DNA of 64,000 bases from Marinilactibacillus piezotolerans (GTDB taxonomy: Bacteria > Bacillota > Bacilli > Lactobacillales > Carnobacteriaceae_A). Within the stretch, counting starts at the first letter, position 1, and each line of letters starts with the position of its first letter. A model generated the notes under the pieces. That model was not told the DNA's origin. It did not search any database and saw only the letters and a list, made by a program, of their open reading frames with translations. Below, one piece after another: positions 1-7,791 of this stretch. The stretch is taken from assembly GCF_900169305.1 (NCBI RefSeq), contig NZ_FWDP01000004.1:434001-498000 (forward strand), in the 5' to 3' direction. Position numbers and translations under genes: made by a program.

Positions 1-675
1 ATTTGCCGGTTTCATCAGTAGCAGCAGTGTTAGTGCATAACTAATGAATGTATGGTAATAACTAGTATCCCAGGTAAAAAAGAATTCTGCTTCTGAATGA
101 GTCATACTGCCTGTAACTAGACGCTGGATCACATACAGGGTTGCTGTTGAAACTACCAAGCTGCTGAAGAACAGTAGAGCCGTTTTTTTAAACTCAAATT
201 GTTTTTTAGTTTGGTAAAGGTACATAGTGATTAGTATGAATCCTATTCCTATAATGATCCAATGAATTGATTGCCTTACACCAGTCAGACCTTCAGAAAT
301 TAAAAGTATCCAGACAAGCTGCAGGATCTGACTAATAGAAAGAACGACTAGAGACCGGTTTTTTTGTACCAGCTTAGTGAGGACTTCTTCCGAACTGCTG
401 GTATACCGAACCAATCGCTGAATAAGCGGCATGATGAAAACTTTATGTATAGTATTGACCATAACGACCGACATAATAATTGCTGCTGTCAGCACAAAAT
501 CTACTTCTGGCATAGCGAAGAGGATCAAAAGAAAGAGTAATAGGCTGATCCAGCTATATCTTCTGATATGGTGATTGAGCTCATCGCCGGTGGGGGTAGT
601 CCCGTAGATTTTAGAAGGATCTTTTATCATGTAGAAATCCCCGAGAATATGGATAATCAATGATTCAATAATCAT
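1..675 (-). CDS. DUF3307-like integral membrane protein (partial, cut by window start)
   Basis: The frame is open from an ATG at 675 to base 1 (225 codons, no stop), so the C-terminus lies outside the window. The N-terminus reads MIIESLIIHILGDFYMIKDP; the His-x-x-Gly-Asp-Phe pattern near residue 9 and a second His pair near residue 35 resemble DUF3307 membrane proteins, which are often paired with SatD. At least four hydrophobic segments are visible (about residues 43-60, 62-80, 115-130, 140-158), with more near the truncated end, so it is probably a polytopic inner membrane protein. Its start overlaps the end of the upstream satD-like gene by 11 bases and is preceded by GGAGG-like sequence, so the two are probably translationally coupled. 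No biochemical function is known to me; the family assignment is by motif and context only. Confidence 0.6.
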   Translation of the reverse strand, partial: MIIESLIIHILGDFYMIKDPSKIYGTTPTGDELNHHIRRYSWISLLLFLLILFAMPEVDFVLTAAIIMSVVMVNTIHKVFIMPLIQRLVRYTSSSEEVLTKLVQKNRSLVVLSISQILQLVWILLISEGLTGVRQSIHWIIIGIGFILITMYLYQTKKQFEFKKTALLFFSSLVVSTATLYVIQRLVTGSMTHSEAEFFFTWDTSYYHTFISYALTLLLLMKPAN

Positions 676-1384
676 ACGCGCTCCTCCATTGCTCGATTTG
701 TTCTGCCAGCTGTTTTCTGGACTGGCTGTACTGCTTGATGTGAGTAGACTTAATACGCTTGCTGATAGTTTGTTCGCTGAACGACTTGTGGTAAGATTGA
801 TTCATCTGTTGTTTCAAACGCTGATTGTTAATCTCTTCATAACCGAATACATTTAGAGCCGTATAAGCTGTTTCTTGCTGTGTGGTTGTCCAGTCATTTC
901 TGATCGTGTTCTGCAGCTTGATGATGCTATTCCAAAAGGGACCAACTTCAGTATTGGTTTCAACTCTTTCGGTCGTTTCCCCATAGTCGTTTTCTGAATG
1001 GACACGTTCGATCGCAGCTCGTGCATTCCAGTAAGCTGGTCCATCTGTCCCGATACTGATTGTTTTATCTTTGATTGGTGTCAGAATATCTCCTATTCCT
1101 ATTCCCCATCTCAAGCTGGCTTCTTCATTCAACTGTTTTTTTGTCTCCAGTTTCAGCTTAGTATCAATCAAATCGATCACTAAAAAGGCTGTATAGCAGT
1201 CGCCTATAATACCTTGGAATTCGTCTCCCAGAGTAACAGTTAAATTAGATTCTATTTGATTAGAGAATTGAGTATTGATTTCTTCTAATATATGATCCAG
1301 CACTTCTTGCAATCGCGCGCGATTATCCATTTTCTTAGAGGCAATAATATCTGCAATTACTGCAATCTTCATTTGTTCTCCCAT
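665..1384 (-). CDS. satD: SatD family protein, cyclase-like fold plus C-terminal HTH
   Basis: 239 residues; SatD was named from the Streptococcus mutans ffh (sat) locus. The N-terminal 130 residues carry patterns I read as a class III nucleotidyl cyclase-like core: AVIADIIAS (Asp12), TLGDEFQG (Asp54), RWGIGIGDI (92-100) and IGTDGPAYWNARAAIE (111-126). Two aspartates sit where metal-binding residues would be, but the Asn of the cyclase NxxxR signature looks replaced by Tyr118. Residues about 180-225 look like a winged or simple helix-turn-helix. The start has GGAGG 8 bases upstream. The gene leads an operon with the DUF3307-like gene and lies behind a palindromic promoter, so autoregulation is plausible. 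SatD membership is fairly sure; the cyclase and DNA-binding readings are inference. Confidence 0.75.
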   Translation of the reverse strand: MGEQMKIAVIADIIASKKMDNRARLQEVLDHILEEINTQFSNQIESNLTVTLGDEFQGIIGDCYTAFLVIDLIDTKLKLETKKQLNEEASLRWGIGIGDILTPIKDKTISIGTDGPAYWNARAAIERVHSENDYGETTERVETNTEVGPFWNSIIKLQNTIRNDWTTTQQETAYTALNVFGYEEINNQRLKQQMNQSYHKSFSEQTISKRIKSTHIKQYSQSRKQLAEQIEQWRSAYDY

Positions 1385-1414
1385 AAGTTACACCTCCAAA
1401 ATGTCTTTAAATAC

Positions 1415-1443
1415 AGTATAAACCAAATAAGGTTGATATTCAA
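1415..1443 (-). promoter_or_regulatory. Promoter of the satD operon
   Basis: On the minus strand, TTGAAT (1438-1443) is separated by exactly 17 bp from TATACT (1415-1420). The whole spacer lies within one arm of the palindrome at 1418-1465, so a protein bound there would block RNA polymerase. Confidence 0.6.
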
Positions 1444-1465
1444 TTATCAACCTTATTTGGTTTAT
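1418..1465. promoter_or_regulatory. Perfect 21-bp-arm palindrome, candidate operator
   Basis: Arms 1418-1438 and 1445-1465 are perfectly complementary around a 6-base centre (TTCAAT). The inner half-site reads TATCAACCTTATTTGG. The -10 and spacer of the satD promoter lie inside it. It also sits 15 bases past the osmC stop and could fold as an RNA hairpin, but no T-run follows on either strand, so an operator role is more likely than a terminator. Confidence 0.65.
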
Positions 1466-1479
1466 TTAAATCCAGAGAT

Positions 1480-1911
1480 TTACTTATAGGATACAGTTTC
1501 AATACTTAAAGTGGATGCACCTTGTGTCAGTTTAGCGACTGGACAGCGCTTTTCAGCTGATTGAATAATTTTTTCAGCGTCCGCTAGGTCCATTTTATCA
1601 ATGGAAGCGAACAGTTGAACATCAAAGTAAAAACCGATACCGTTTGATTCTCGTTTTAACTGAATCGTACTTTCAACTTTACTTTGAGTCCCTTCTAATC
1701 CGCGGGCTTTTAATAAAGACTGAATCGTTGCATTCAAGCATGTTGTCATGGCTAGTCCGAATAACTCTTCTGGATTTGTACCAGGCGATTCATTTAATGG
1801 GCTGGATGTAATGACTCTCAAACCTTCTGGATGATCAACATAGGCCACACCGTCAACGCCAGCATGATTAACGACTTTTGTTTCAAATAGCGGCTTTTCC
1901 CACTGTTCCAT
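1480..1911 (-). CDS. OsmC/Ohr family peroxiredoxin-like protein
   Basis: 143 residues, normal length for OsmC/Ohr proteins, which reduce organic hydroperoxides with a two-cysteine mechanism. Both expected cysteines are present: Cys58 in MTTCLNATI and Cys123 in RCPVAKL. The NPEELFGLA segment before the first Cys is typical of the family. It starts 9 bases after the stop of the upstream hypothetical gene and is probably cotranscribed with it, which suggests the partner also acts in stress defence (inference). A weak AAGGG ribosome site precedes the ATG. Whether it is of the Ohr or OsmC subfamily cannot be settled by eye. Confidence 0.85.
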   Translation of the reverse strand: MEQWEKPLFETKVVNHAGVDGVAYVDHPEGLRVITSSPLNESPGTNPEELFGLAMTTCLNATIQSLLKARGLEGTQSKVESTIQLKRESNGIGFYFDVQLFASIDKMDLADAEKIIQSAEKRCPVAKLTQGASTLSIETVSYK

Positions 1912-1920
1912 AAAAATCCC

Positions 1921-2406
1921 TTACCCTTTTCTTGGTGCTAAGTCGATGCCTTCGATTTTTTCCAACTCAGGAAGCAATGCACGAAGAATACGCCCGCCAA
2001 AAATAAAGACATCCATTACAGGATTCACATCTTCTCCGGTAATACCTAAGTAACGCATGAAAAGTTCTCCATCTCCAGATACTAAGAAACGATAGTAACC
2101 GGATCTCATTGCGTTTAATTCATTTAATTCGACTAAGATATCTGCTAGTTTGTTACGGTCCGTGACATAGCCGATTTTATTATAAGTGATTTGATAGTTA
2201 ACTCTTTCTTGCGGTGCATCATGGATAATAACAGCACAGGCAACCGGTTTTGTTTTAGTAACTCTTAGAGCAGATTGAAACAATAATTGCTGCTGCTCCA
2301 TAGTGTTGCCTTCTTTATCTCTGATCGGTGCCGGAATTTCTTTGATTTGGAATTGAATCTTCTTTTCTTCTGCTAATTGCTTGAAATTATCAGTAATTTT
2401 GCTCAT
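1921..2406 (-). CDS. Conserved hypothetical protein upstream of osmC
   Basis: 161 residues with no signal peptide, transmembrane segment or cysteine cluster; I do not recognise the family. It begins with a charged helix (residues 1-25), then alternating strands such as VACAVIIHDA and YRFLVSGDGELFMRYLG, and ends with a hydrophobic helix VFIFGGRILRALLPEL. The alpha/beta pattern loosely recalls YbjN or type III chaperone-like folds, but this is weak. The start is well supported: GGAGG lies 6-7 bases before the ATG, and a TATAAT element is present at 2460-2465. It is the first gene of a two-gene unit with osmC. Confidence 0.6.
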   Translation of the reverse strand: MSKITDNFKQLAEEKKIQFQIKEIPAPIRDKEGNTMEQQQLLFQSALRVTKTKPVACAVIIHDAPQERVNYQITYNKIGYVTDRNKLADILVELNELNAMRSGYYRFLVSGDGELFMRYLGITGEDVNPVMDVFIFGGRILRALLPELEKIEGIDLAPRKG

Positions 2407-2593
2407 GTTAACTCCTCCAATTAAACTATTTATCTTTACGATAGATGTTCACTCTTATTATTATAACGCACATAAAGAGGTAAATACAGACTTGGAGAGG
2501 GATTTGGCAGACAATCTTTCTATGTTCAATCTCTTATCCACTTCATCAGTCAAAGATGATATACTATTACCAGTTCAATGAGGAGGTAAAAGA

Positions 2594-2944
2594 ATGGATT
2601 ATTCAAGAAGCTCGAGTTTTGGTCCTGAAGAAAAATGGGGTCGTCAATCTTTTTTTGATGGAGGACTTTTGACTTACATATTGATTTATATTTTAGGATC
2701 GATTGTCACTGCAGTTACTTTCGGGATAGCTTATCCATGGGTACTCTGCTGGATATACGGCTGGAAAATCAACCATACTGTGGTAGATGGACACAGGTTG
2801 CATTTTTACGGTACTGGAATGAGCCTGATCGGCAACTGGATCAAATGGTTGCTGCTCATGTTTATTACACTGGGGATTTATGGCTTCTGGGTAGTCATCA
2901 AGCTAGAAGACTGGAAAGTCAAAAATACCCGCTTTGTAAATTAA
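2594..2944 (+). CDS. DUF898-like (YjgN-type) membrane protein
   Basis: 116 residues with two strongly hydrophobic segments (about 26-50 and 81-103). The recurring pattern of a hydrophobic stretch ending in a Gly-Ile-Tyr/Ala-Tyr-x-x-Trp turn (FGIAYPW, LGIYGFW) and the motif VDGHRLHFYGTG match the short DUF898/YjgN repeat. Function is unknown. AGGAGGT at 2581-2587 gives excellent spacing to the ATG. A TATACT -10 candidate is at 2560-2565, but no convincing -35 was found. It is monocistronic: the hypothetical gene upstream diverges and a terminator follows. Confidence 0.6.
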   Translation: MDYSRSSSFGPEEKWGRQSFFDGGLLTYILIYILGSIVTAVTFGIAYPWVLCWIYGWKINHTVVDGHRLHFYGTGMSLIGNWIKWLLLMFITLGIYGFWVVIKLEDWKVKNTRFVN

Positions 2945-2967
2945 TGAAGCCGGATTAAGACGGTTGA

Positions 2968-3005
2968 AAAAAGAAGGCTCCTGTATACAGGCAAGCCTTC
3001 TTTTT
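2968..3005. terminator. Bidirectional intrinsic terminator after the DUF898-like gene
   Basis: Arms 2968-2979 and 2994-3005 are perfectly complementary (AAAAAGAAGGCT / AGCCTTCTTTTT), with a self-complementary inner loop and flanking A/T runs that serve both strands. Confidence 0.85.
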
Positions 3006-3075
3006 AATATTGAATAGATAGCCAAAAACTGGATCGACTGGTAAAGAGAAATCACTGGTTTAAAAAACAGAAATC

Positions 3076-3110
3076 AAAAAAGCTGTCCTCTCATTAGAAA
3101 GGACAGCTTC
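3076..3110 (-). terminator. Intrinsic terminator after rplS
   Basis: A 10-bp stem (AAGCTGTCCT / AGGACAGCTT) is followed on the minus strand by TTTTTT, 20 bases past the rplS stop codon. Confidence 0.85.
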
Positions 3111-3129
3111 TTTAGTGTACTCATAGTTA

Positions 3130-3480
3130 TTAACGACGAGAACGTTCTTGGATACGTGCAGCTTTACCACGTAGGTTACGTAAGTAGTACAATTTAGCAC
3201 GACGTACACGACCTTGACGAGTCACTTCAATTTTAGCAACACGTGGTGAATGTAATGGGAAAGTACGCTCAACGCCTACTCCGTTCGATACTTTACGAAC
3301 AGTGTACATTTCGCTGATGCCTTGTCCACGACGTTTGATCACTACGCCTTCAAAAATTTGAATACGCTCACGAGTTCCTTCTACGATACGTGCGTGAACA
3401 CGAACAGAATCTCCAGGACGGAAGTCAGGAAGATCACTACGTAGTTGTTCTTTAGTGATGTCTTGAATTAATGGATTCAT
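3130..3480 (-). CDS. rplS: 50S ribosomal protein L19
   Basis: 116 residues, full length. L19 sits at the interface of the ribosomal subunits. Diagnostic stretches include [16 protein letters not shown] and [21 protein letters not shown], and the C-terminal basic segment [17 protein letters not shown]. It is the last gene of the rpsP-khpA-rimM-trmD-rplS cluster, but a 148-base gap with its own promoter and leader separates it from trmD, so it can be expressed independently. GGAG lies just upstream of the ATG. An intrinsic terminator follows. Confidence 0.97.
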   Translation of the reverse strand: MNPLIQDITKEQLRSDLPDFRPGDSVRVHARIVEGTRERIQIFEGVVIKRRGQGISEMYTVRKVSNGVGVERTFPLHSPRVAKIEVTRQGRVRRAKLYYLRNLRGKAARIQERSRR

Positions 3481-3565
3481 TTAAACTACTCCTTTCGCGC
3501 AACATTCTTAGGTGCTTGTCCCAGCGGAAAATTGCCAAATAAAAGTGGTTGCCCACTCGACTATT
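3481..3565 (-). ncRNA. Candidate L19 leader RNA in rplS 5' UTR
   Basis: The roughly 80-base transcribed leader between the predicted promoter and rplS contains a very stable GTGG-GCAA-CCAC tetraloop hairpin and a second GC-rich segment. Leaders of rplS mRNA (L19 leader, an Rfam family) are known in low-GC Gram-positives; assignment here rests on position and hairpin only, not on a covariance search. Confidence 0.45.
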
Positions 3566-3566
3566 A

Positions 3567-3595
3567 ACTTTACCATATTGAGCGGAGTCTGTAAA
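3567..3595 (-). promoter_or_regulatory. Promoter of rplS
   Basis: Minus-strand TTTACA (3590-3595), 17-bp spacer, TAAAGT (3567-3572), in the trmD-rplS gap. Confidence 0.55.
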
Positions 3596-3628
3596 GGTTA
3601 TTTACTTGATTTGTTGAAAAAAGCAAGA

Positions 3629-4357
3629 TTATTTTTTCCATTCCTCTAACCAGCGTTTTTCCTGCTCAGTTAAATTACGCTTCTTAAGCATATCCGGTCT
3701 TCTCTCAAATGTACGCTTTAATGATTCCTTATGGCGCCATTCTTCAATCAATTTATGATTACCGTTCATCAGTACTTGCGGAACTTCCATTCCTTTATAT
3801 TCAGCCGGTCTCGTATAGTGGGGGTGTTCTAGAAGACCGCTTGAATGAGAATCCGTCTCTGCAGATACTTCATTTCCCAGTACTCCCGGAATCAAGCGAA
3901 CAGCAGCATCCATCATCACCATTGCTGCTAATTCTCCGCCTGTCAGTACATAATCACCTAAAGACACTTCATCCGTTACTAAACTGCGAATACGCTCATC
4001 ATATCCTTCGTAGTGGCCGCAAATAAATACTAAATGTTCTTCTCTGGAAAATTCTTCAGCCATATTCTGATCGAAGGGCTTTCCAGCAGGGTCCATTAGA
4101 ATGATTCGTTTAGTCGTATTCGGTTCGCGATGATTGATTTCTTCCATAGACTGAAAAATCGGTTCGGGTTTCAACAGCATACCGGCTCCCCCTCCATATG
4201 GAGTATCATCAACATGCTGATGTTTCCCACTGCCGAAACGACGGAAATTGACTTTATTAACCTCAAGCAGGTCCTTATCAATTGCCCGTTTCATGATTGA
4301 ATGGCTTAATGGACTGTCAAACATCTCTGGAAAGAGGGTTACAACATCTATTTTCAT
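3629..4357 (-). CDS. trmD: tRNA (guanine(37)-N1)-methyltransferase
   Basis: 242 residues, typical TrmD length. The enzyme methylates G37 of tRNAs reading CNN codons, using SAM, and prevents +1 frameshifting. The trefoil-knot SAM site is visible as [11 protein letters not shown] (about 111-121) and LTGGELAAM (about 138-146); [12 protein letters not shown] in the N-terminal half is diagnostic. The start ATG overlaps the rimM stop codon (TAATG), showing tight translational coupling in the ribosome maturation cluster. Confidence 0.97.
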   Translation of the reverse strand: MKIDVVTLFPEMFDSPLSHSIMKRAIDKDLLEVNKVNFRRFGSGKHQHVDDTPYGGGAGMLLKPEPIFQSMEEINHREPNTTKRIILMDPAGKPFDQNMAEEFSREEHLVFICGHYEGYDERIRSLVTDEVSLGDYVLTGGELAAMVMMDAAVRLIPGVLGNEVSAETDSHSSGLLEHPHYTRPAEYKGMEVPQVLMNGNHKLIEEWRHKESLKRTFERRPDMLKKRNLTEQEKRWLEEWKK

Positions 4358-4869
4358 TAATCGTCTAATCCTTCCATTACAAACGCTTTTACAACTTGAT
4401 TTTCTATATCAACATCTAAGATGACAGATTCAATATACGGCAGTAATAGATCGCGCTTATTCTGACGCTGTACAACCCAGACATCGTTAGCTCCTGGAGA
4501 AAGGACTTCTTTGACTTTACCCAACTCGTTTCCGTCTTCATCGACAACTGTACAACCGATGATTTCATGCAGATAAAACTCATCCTCATTCAGCTCAAGC
4601 AGCTGATCTTCTCCAACTCTAAGCATTCCGCCGACAAATTGTTCTACCTCATTGATCGTCGGATAATCTTCAAAAGCGACAAGATCAAAGTTTTTATGCA
4701 CACGGTGCGAACGTACGATTAATTCGACTTGTTCACCGTTTTCCCCGAACCAGATCAAAGAAGCTCCTGTGAAATACCGTTCTTCTGGAGTGTTGGTGAT
4801 TGATATCACTCTGACTTCTCCTTTTAATCCATGGGTATTGACGACTTTTCCTACATCATAAAATTCCAT
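4357..4869 (-). CDS. rimM: Ribosome maturation factor RimM
   Basis: 170 residues. RimM assists assembly of the 30S head and binds S19. The N-terminal beta-barrel begins [21 protein letters not shown]; the PRC-barrel half contains [20 protein letters not shown] and ends [12 protein letters not shown]. The reading frame stays open 12 codons further upstream (to 4905), but the ATG at 4869 has GGTGGAG at good spacing and matches where family members begin, so I chose it. The stop overlaps the trmD start. Confidence 0.95.
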   Translation of the reverse strand: MEFYDVGKVVNTHGLKGEVRVISITNTPEERYFTGASLIWFGENGEQVELIVRSHRVHKNFDLVAFEDYPTINEVEQFVGGMLRVGEDQLLELNEDEFYLHEIIGCTVVDEDGNELGKVKEVLSPGANDVWVVQRQNKRDLLLPYIESVILDVDIENQVVKAFVMEGLDD

Positions 4870-4904
4870 AATCTTACTCCACCTTTTTAATCTATCATAC
4901 AACA

Positions 4905-4939
4905 AAATGAGGATGGTCTCGTGAGAGGCATCCTCATTT
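4905..4939 (-). terminator. Hairpin with weak T-run between khpA and rimM
   Basis: Arms 4905-4915 and 4929-4939 (AAATGAGGATG / CATCCTCATTT) are perfectly complementary and followed on the minus strand by TTTGTTGT-like sequence. It probably reduces rather than stops read-through from rpsP-khpA into rimM-trmD. Confidence 0.5.
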
Positions 4940-4984
4940 ACTATAAACCTTCAAATAATCTTACATGGATTGATTGTCTGCGAT

Positions 4985-5230
4985 CTAATCGACAATTGTT
5001 AAACGCACACGCTTTGGTCCGTCAAATTGGATACTATAGACAATAGCACGAATCGCTTTAGCGATCCGGCCTTTTTTTCCAATCACACGACCGACATCAT
5101 CAGGATGAACCGATAATAGGTATTCATGAAATTCATCGGTATCTTGCAAGTCAAGCTTGACTTCATCTGGATGACTGACTAACGGATCGACAATTGCATG
5201 AATCAATTCTCTCATTTTCTGATCAGTCAT
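4985..5230 (-). CDS. khpA: KH-domain RNA-binding protein KhpA (YlqC)
   Basis: 81 residues, a single KH domain with the RNA-binding loop GKKG at residues 51-54 (GRVIGKKGRIAKAIRAI). KhpA pairs with KhpB in Lactobacillales and binds many RNAs, influencing cell length and division. It follows rpsP by 63 bases, the usual location of this gene between S16 and RimM. Confidence 0.93.
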   Translation of the reverse strand: MTDQKMRELIHAIVDPLVSHPDEVKLDLQDTDEFHEYLLSVHPDDVGRVIGKKGRIAKAIRAIVYSIQFDGPKRVRLTIVD

Positions 5231-5255
5231 AATACCACCCTTTTATGTAGGATCA

Positions 5256-5282
5256 CTTACTTGACCATGTTGGCCAAGTAAG
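5256..5282 (-). other. Hairpin in rpsP-khpA intergenic gap
   Basis: CTTACTTG (5256-5263) pairs with CAAGTAAG (5275-5282), with two further inner CC/GG pairs. No T-run follows, so it may be an mRNA processing or stability element that sets S16 versus KhpA levels (inference). Confidence 0.4.
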
Positions 5283-5293
5283 ATCAATTGTTA

Positions 5294-5566
5294 TTATTTG
5301 CTTCTTTTTTCTTCGTGGAATTTTTTCATGATTCCTTCTTTAGAAAGAAGATTTTTAACGGTATCAGATGGTTTAGCGCCATCACGCAACCATTTTAGTA
5401 CGAGTTCTTCGTCCACTTTAACTTCAGCCGGTGTTGAAACTGGGTTGTAAGTACCAACTGCTTCAATAATACGACCATCACGTGGAGCGCGAGAATCCGC
5501 AACAACTAAACGGTAAAAAGGTTTTCTTTTAGAACCCATACGTTTCATACGAATTTTTACTGCCAT
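5294..5566 (-). CDS. rpsP: 30S ribosomal protein S16
   Basis: 90 residues, beginning [20 protein letters not shown], the classic S16 N-terminus. S16 is a primary assembly protein of the small subunit. An 11-codon open extension to 5599 is rejected because AGGAGGTG lies inside it, 10 bases before the ATG at 5566, and family members start here. First gene of the ribosome maturation cluster, with its own strong promoter. Confidence 0.97.
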   Translation of the reverse strand: MAVKIRMKRMGSKRKPFYRLVVADSRAPRDGRIIEAVGTYNPVSTPAEVKVDEELVLKWLRDGAKPSDTVKNLLSKEGIMKKFHEEKRSK

Positions 5567-5596
5567 GTTTAACTTGCACCTCCTGTTTGGATCCGA

Positions 5597-5615
5597 CAAT
5601 GCATAACATTGTCTT
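5597..5615 (-). other. Leader hairpin of rpsP mRNA
   Basis: GACAATG and CATTGTC form a 7-bp stem in the rpsP 5' UTR, next to a second possible stem (TCTTC/GAAGA) near 5615-5635. No known r-protein leader was recognised. Confidence 0.3.
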
Positions 5616-5635
5616 CACTCAATCTCACGAAGACT

Positions 5636-5664
5636 ATCATAACATGACATGCAACCCTTGTAAA
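5636..5664 (-). promoter_or_regulatory. Promoter of rpsP operon
   Basis: Minus-strand TTTACA (5659-5664), exact 17-bp spacer, TATGAT (5636-5641); about 70 bases ahead of the S16 start. Confidence 0.65.
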
Positions 5665-5731
5665 GTGTTTTTTCTTTACAGTTTAAAAATTATTTAGGTT
5701 AGGATATTAAGAGTGACTATCATAGAAACTA

Positions 5732-6205
5732 TTAGTTCTGACCTGTACTGACTGTATCGATCACGATAACCACGCCCAACAAAGTTTCAACATGTTTTTC
5801 ATCGTAAATATCGATTGAATAAGCATCTCCCCAAGAAATCAGTTTTCTGTTGACTTCTGCAATCGTACGCCCGCTGTCATTATTGATGACATAGTTGTGC
5901 TCTAAGATAGATCCTTCTATCGTCCAGTTAGTCCCCTCAATTGTGTAGTTGTTCTTGAATAAATTGAAAGATTTTTTGACTGTTGCGACATGTTCGCTGT
6001 TCTTATAAAGTTCAAAAGCAGGTTTTAATGAAAATAGTTTCTGTTCAACATACAAAATCTCTTCATTCTGCATATTGTAGATATGTAACTTGTTTCCTAA
6101 AGAAAATGTCTTCCCTTCTACATAGTAGGCATCTCGCTCTTGTTCGTCTTTAACTTTGAACTGATCTTTGAATGAGAAAACTTTTTGTTTTATATAAAAT
6201 CGCAT
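5732..6205 (-). CDS. LURP-one-related (YxjI-like) protein
   Basis: 157 residues. The repeated short strands of the form FYIKQKVFSFKDQFKVKDE, YYVEGKTFSLGNKLHIY and LYVEQKLFSLKPAFELY are characteristic of the LURP-one/YxjI beta-barrel (tubby-like fold), whose function in bacteria is unknown; membrane association has been suggested for relatives. The track's longer start (6211) is only one base from AAGGAG, whereas the ATG at 6205 is 7 bases away, so I use 6205. It stands alone between ffh and rpsP. Confidence 0.8.
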   Translation of the reverse strand: MRFYIKQKVFSFKDQFKVKDEQERDAYYVEGKTFSLGNKLHIYNMQNEEILYVEQKLFSLKPAFELYKNSEHVATVKKSFNLFKNNYTIEGTNWTIEGSILEHNYVINNDSGRTIAEVNRKLISWGDAYSIDIYDEKHVETLLGVVIVIDTVSTGQN

Positions 6206-6310
6206 CGCCATACTCCTTTTCTAATTAACCTTTATAGTCCAACTGTAAACGAGTTGCTTAAGAGAATCAACCCGAAATAGATTGAAAAGAATGGATAGTT
6301 CAATCAATAA

Positions 6311-6342
6311 AGGCCGATTCTAAAATGAATTAGAATCGACCT
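6311..6342. terminator. Terminator after ffh
   Basis: Arms with core CGATTCTAA / TTAGAATCG plus flanking AGG/CCT; GTTTTT follows on the plus strand and TTTATT on the minus strand, 20 bases beyond the ffh stop. Confidence 0.75.
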
Positions 6343-6361
6343 GTTTTTAATAGAAAAAAGC

Positions 6362-7786
6362 TTATTTTTTACGTCTGATTTTTTTCTTCTTGCGTTTGTT
6401 CATGTTTTTCGAAGCTTTATTAAAGGCCATTTTACCCAGCTTGCCTTTAACCCCTCCGCCAAACAAGTTTTCCATACCATTCATGTTGCCGTTTGACATT
6501 TTGCTCATCATATCTTTTGATTGCTTGAACTGCTTGATCATCCGGTTGACTTCTGCAATATTACGAGCGGAACCTTTAGCGATTCTGCGTCGGCGTTTTT
6601 GTGACAGAATATCCGGATTTGCTCGTTCTTCAGGTGTCATAGACAACACGATGGCTTTCATATGAGCCATATCTTTTGGATCCATCTCAAATTGATCCAT
6701 ACCGGGAATCTGATTGACGCCGGGAATCATCTTAATCAGATCTTCAAGCGGTCCCATATTCTGCATCTGGTCCATTTGTTCAATGAAGTCATTGAAATCA
6801 TACGTGTTTTCACGCATTTTCTCTGCCATTTCTTCGGCACGCTTTTCATCCACTTCTTGCTGAGCCCGCTCAACCAGGGTTAGGATATCGCCCATTCCCA
6901 AAATTCGGTTAGCCATACGATCCGGGTGGAATGGTTCCAGTGCATCCAATCGCTCGCCCGTACCCGTAAATTTAATGGGTTTTTGCGTGACGGAACGGAT
7001 AGATAGTGCAGCTCCGCCTCGCGTATCGCCATCCAATTTCGTCAGGATCACACTTGTAATATCTAAGCGATCATTAAAGGTATTCGCAACATTGACAGCA
7101 TCCTGACCAGTCATTGCATCGACAACTAGAAAAATTTCATCAGGATTCACTGCAGATTTTACATCTTCCAATTCATCCATCAATGTTTCATCGATATGCA
7201 GGCGACCCGCCGTATCAATAATAACCACGTCACGATTTGTATCTTTTGCTTCTTGTATCCCTTTTTCAGCGATTTCTACCGGGCTGACTTGATCCCCCAT
7301 ACTGAAAACTGGAATATTCAAATCATTTCCGACAGTTTGCAGCTGGTCGATCGCAGCAGGACGGTAAATATCGGCTGCTACCATCATTGGTTTTTTGTTT
7401 TCATGCTTGCGGAGGTAATTCGCTAACTTGCCGGCTGTCGTCGTTTTCCCGGCACCTTGAAGTCCGGTCATCATGTAGACCGTTGGACCGCGATCAGCAA
7501 AAATGATCTTTTCTTGTGTTCCGCCCATCAGTCCGGTCAATTCATCGTTCACGATTTTGACGACTTGCTGTCCACCATTTATGCTTTCCAGTACTTCTTC
7601 ACCAATGGCTTTTTCTCTTACGGTTTTTACAAAATCTCTTACTACTTTATAGTTTACGTCGGCTTCCAGAAGTGCCAGTCGCACTTCTCGCATCGTGTCT
7701 TTGACATCTGCCTCTGTAATTTTTCCTTTTTTGCGAAGACCTGAAAACGCATCTTGCAAACGTCCTGTTAATCCTTCAAAGGCCAT
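6362..7786 (-). CDS. ffh: Signal recognition particle protein Ffh (SRP54)
   Basis: 474 residues. Ffh binds signal peptides emerging from the ribosome and, with 4.5S RNA and FtsY, targets membrane proteins. NG domain: G1 loop GLQGAGKTTT (108-117), DTAGR (about 190), TKLDGDTRGG (about 248). The C-terminal M domain (about 300-450) is methionine-rich (MEQMDQMQNMGPLEDLIKMIPG-like segments) and contains the RNA-binding RRRRIAKGS loop; it ends in a very basic lysine/arginine tail. It follows ylxM by 5 bases. In S. mutans satD lies just downstream of ffh; here satD is about 5 kb away. Confidence 0.97.
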   Translation of the reverse strand: MAFEGLTGRLQDAFSGLRKKGKITEADVKDTMREVRLALLEADVNYKVVRDFVKTVREKAIGEEVLESINGGQQVVKIVNDELTGLMGGTQEKIIFADRGPTVYMMTGLQGAGKTTTAGKLANYLRKHENKKPMMVAADIYRPAAIDQLQTVGNDLNIPVFSMGDQVSPVEIAEKGIQEAKDTNRDVVIIDTAGRLHIDETLMDELEDVKSAVNPDEIFLVVDAMTGQDAVNVANTFNDRLDITSVILTKLDGDTRGGAALSIRSVTQKPIKFTGTGERLDALEPFHPDRMANRILGMGDILTLVERAQQEVDEKRAEEMAEKMRENTYDFNDFIEQMDQMQNMGPLEDLIKMIPGVNQIPGMDQFEMDPKDMAHMKAIVLSMTPEERANPDILSQKRRRRIAKGSARNIAEVNRMIKQFKQSKDMMSKMSNGNMNGMENLFGGGVKGKLGKMAFNKASKNMNKRKKKKIRRKK

Positions 7787-7791
7787 TCAGG

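Noticed and set aside
5256-5282. Considered the rpsP-khpA hairpin as a terminator
   Set aside because: There is no T-run on the minus strand after the stem.
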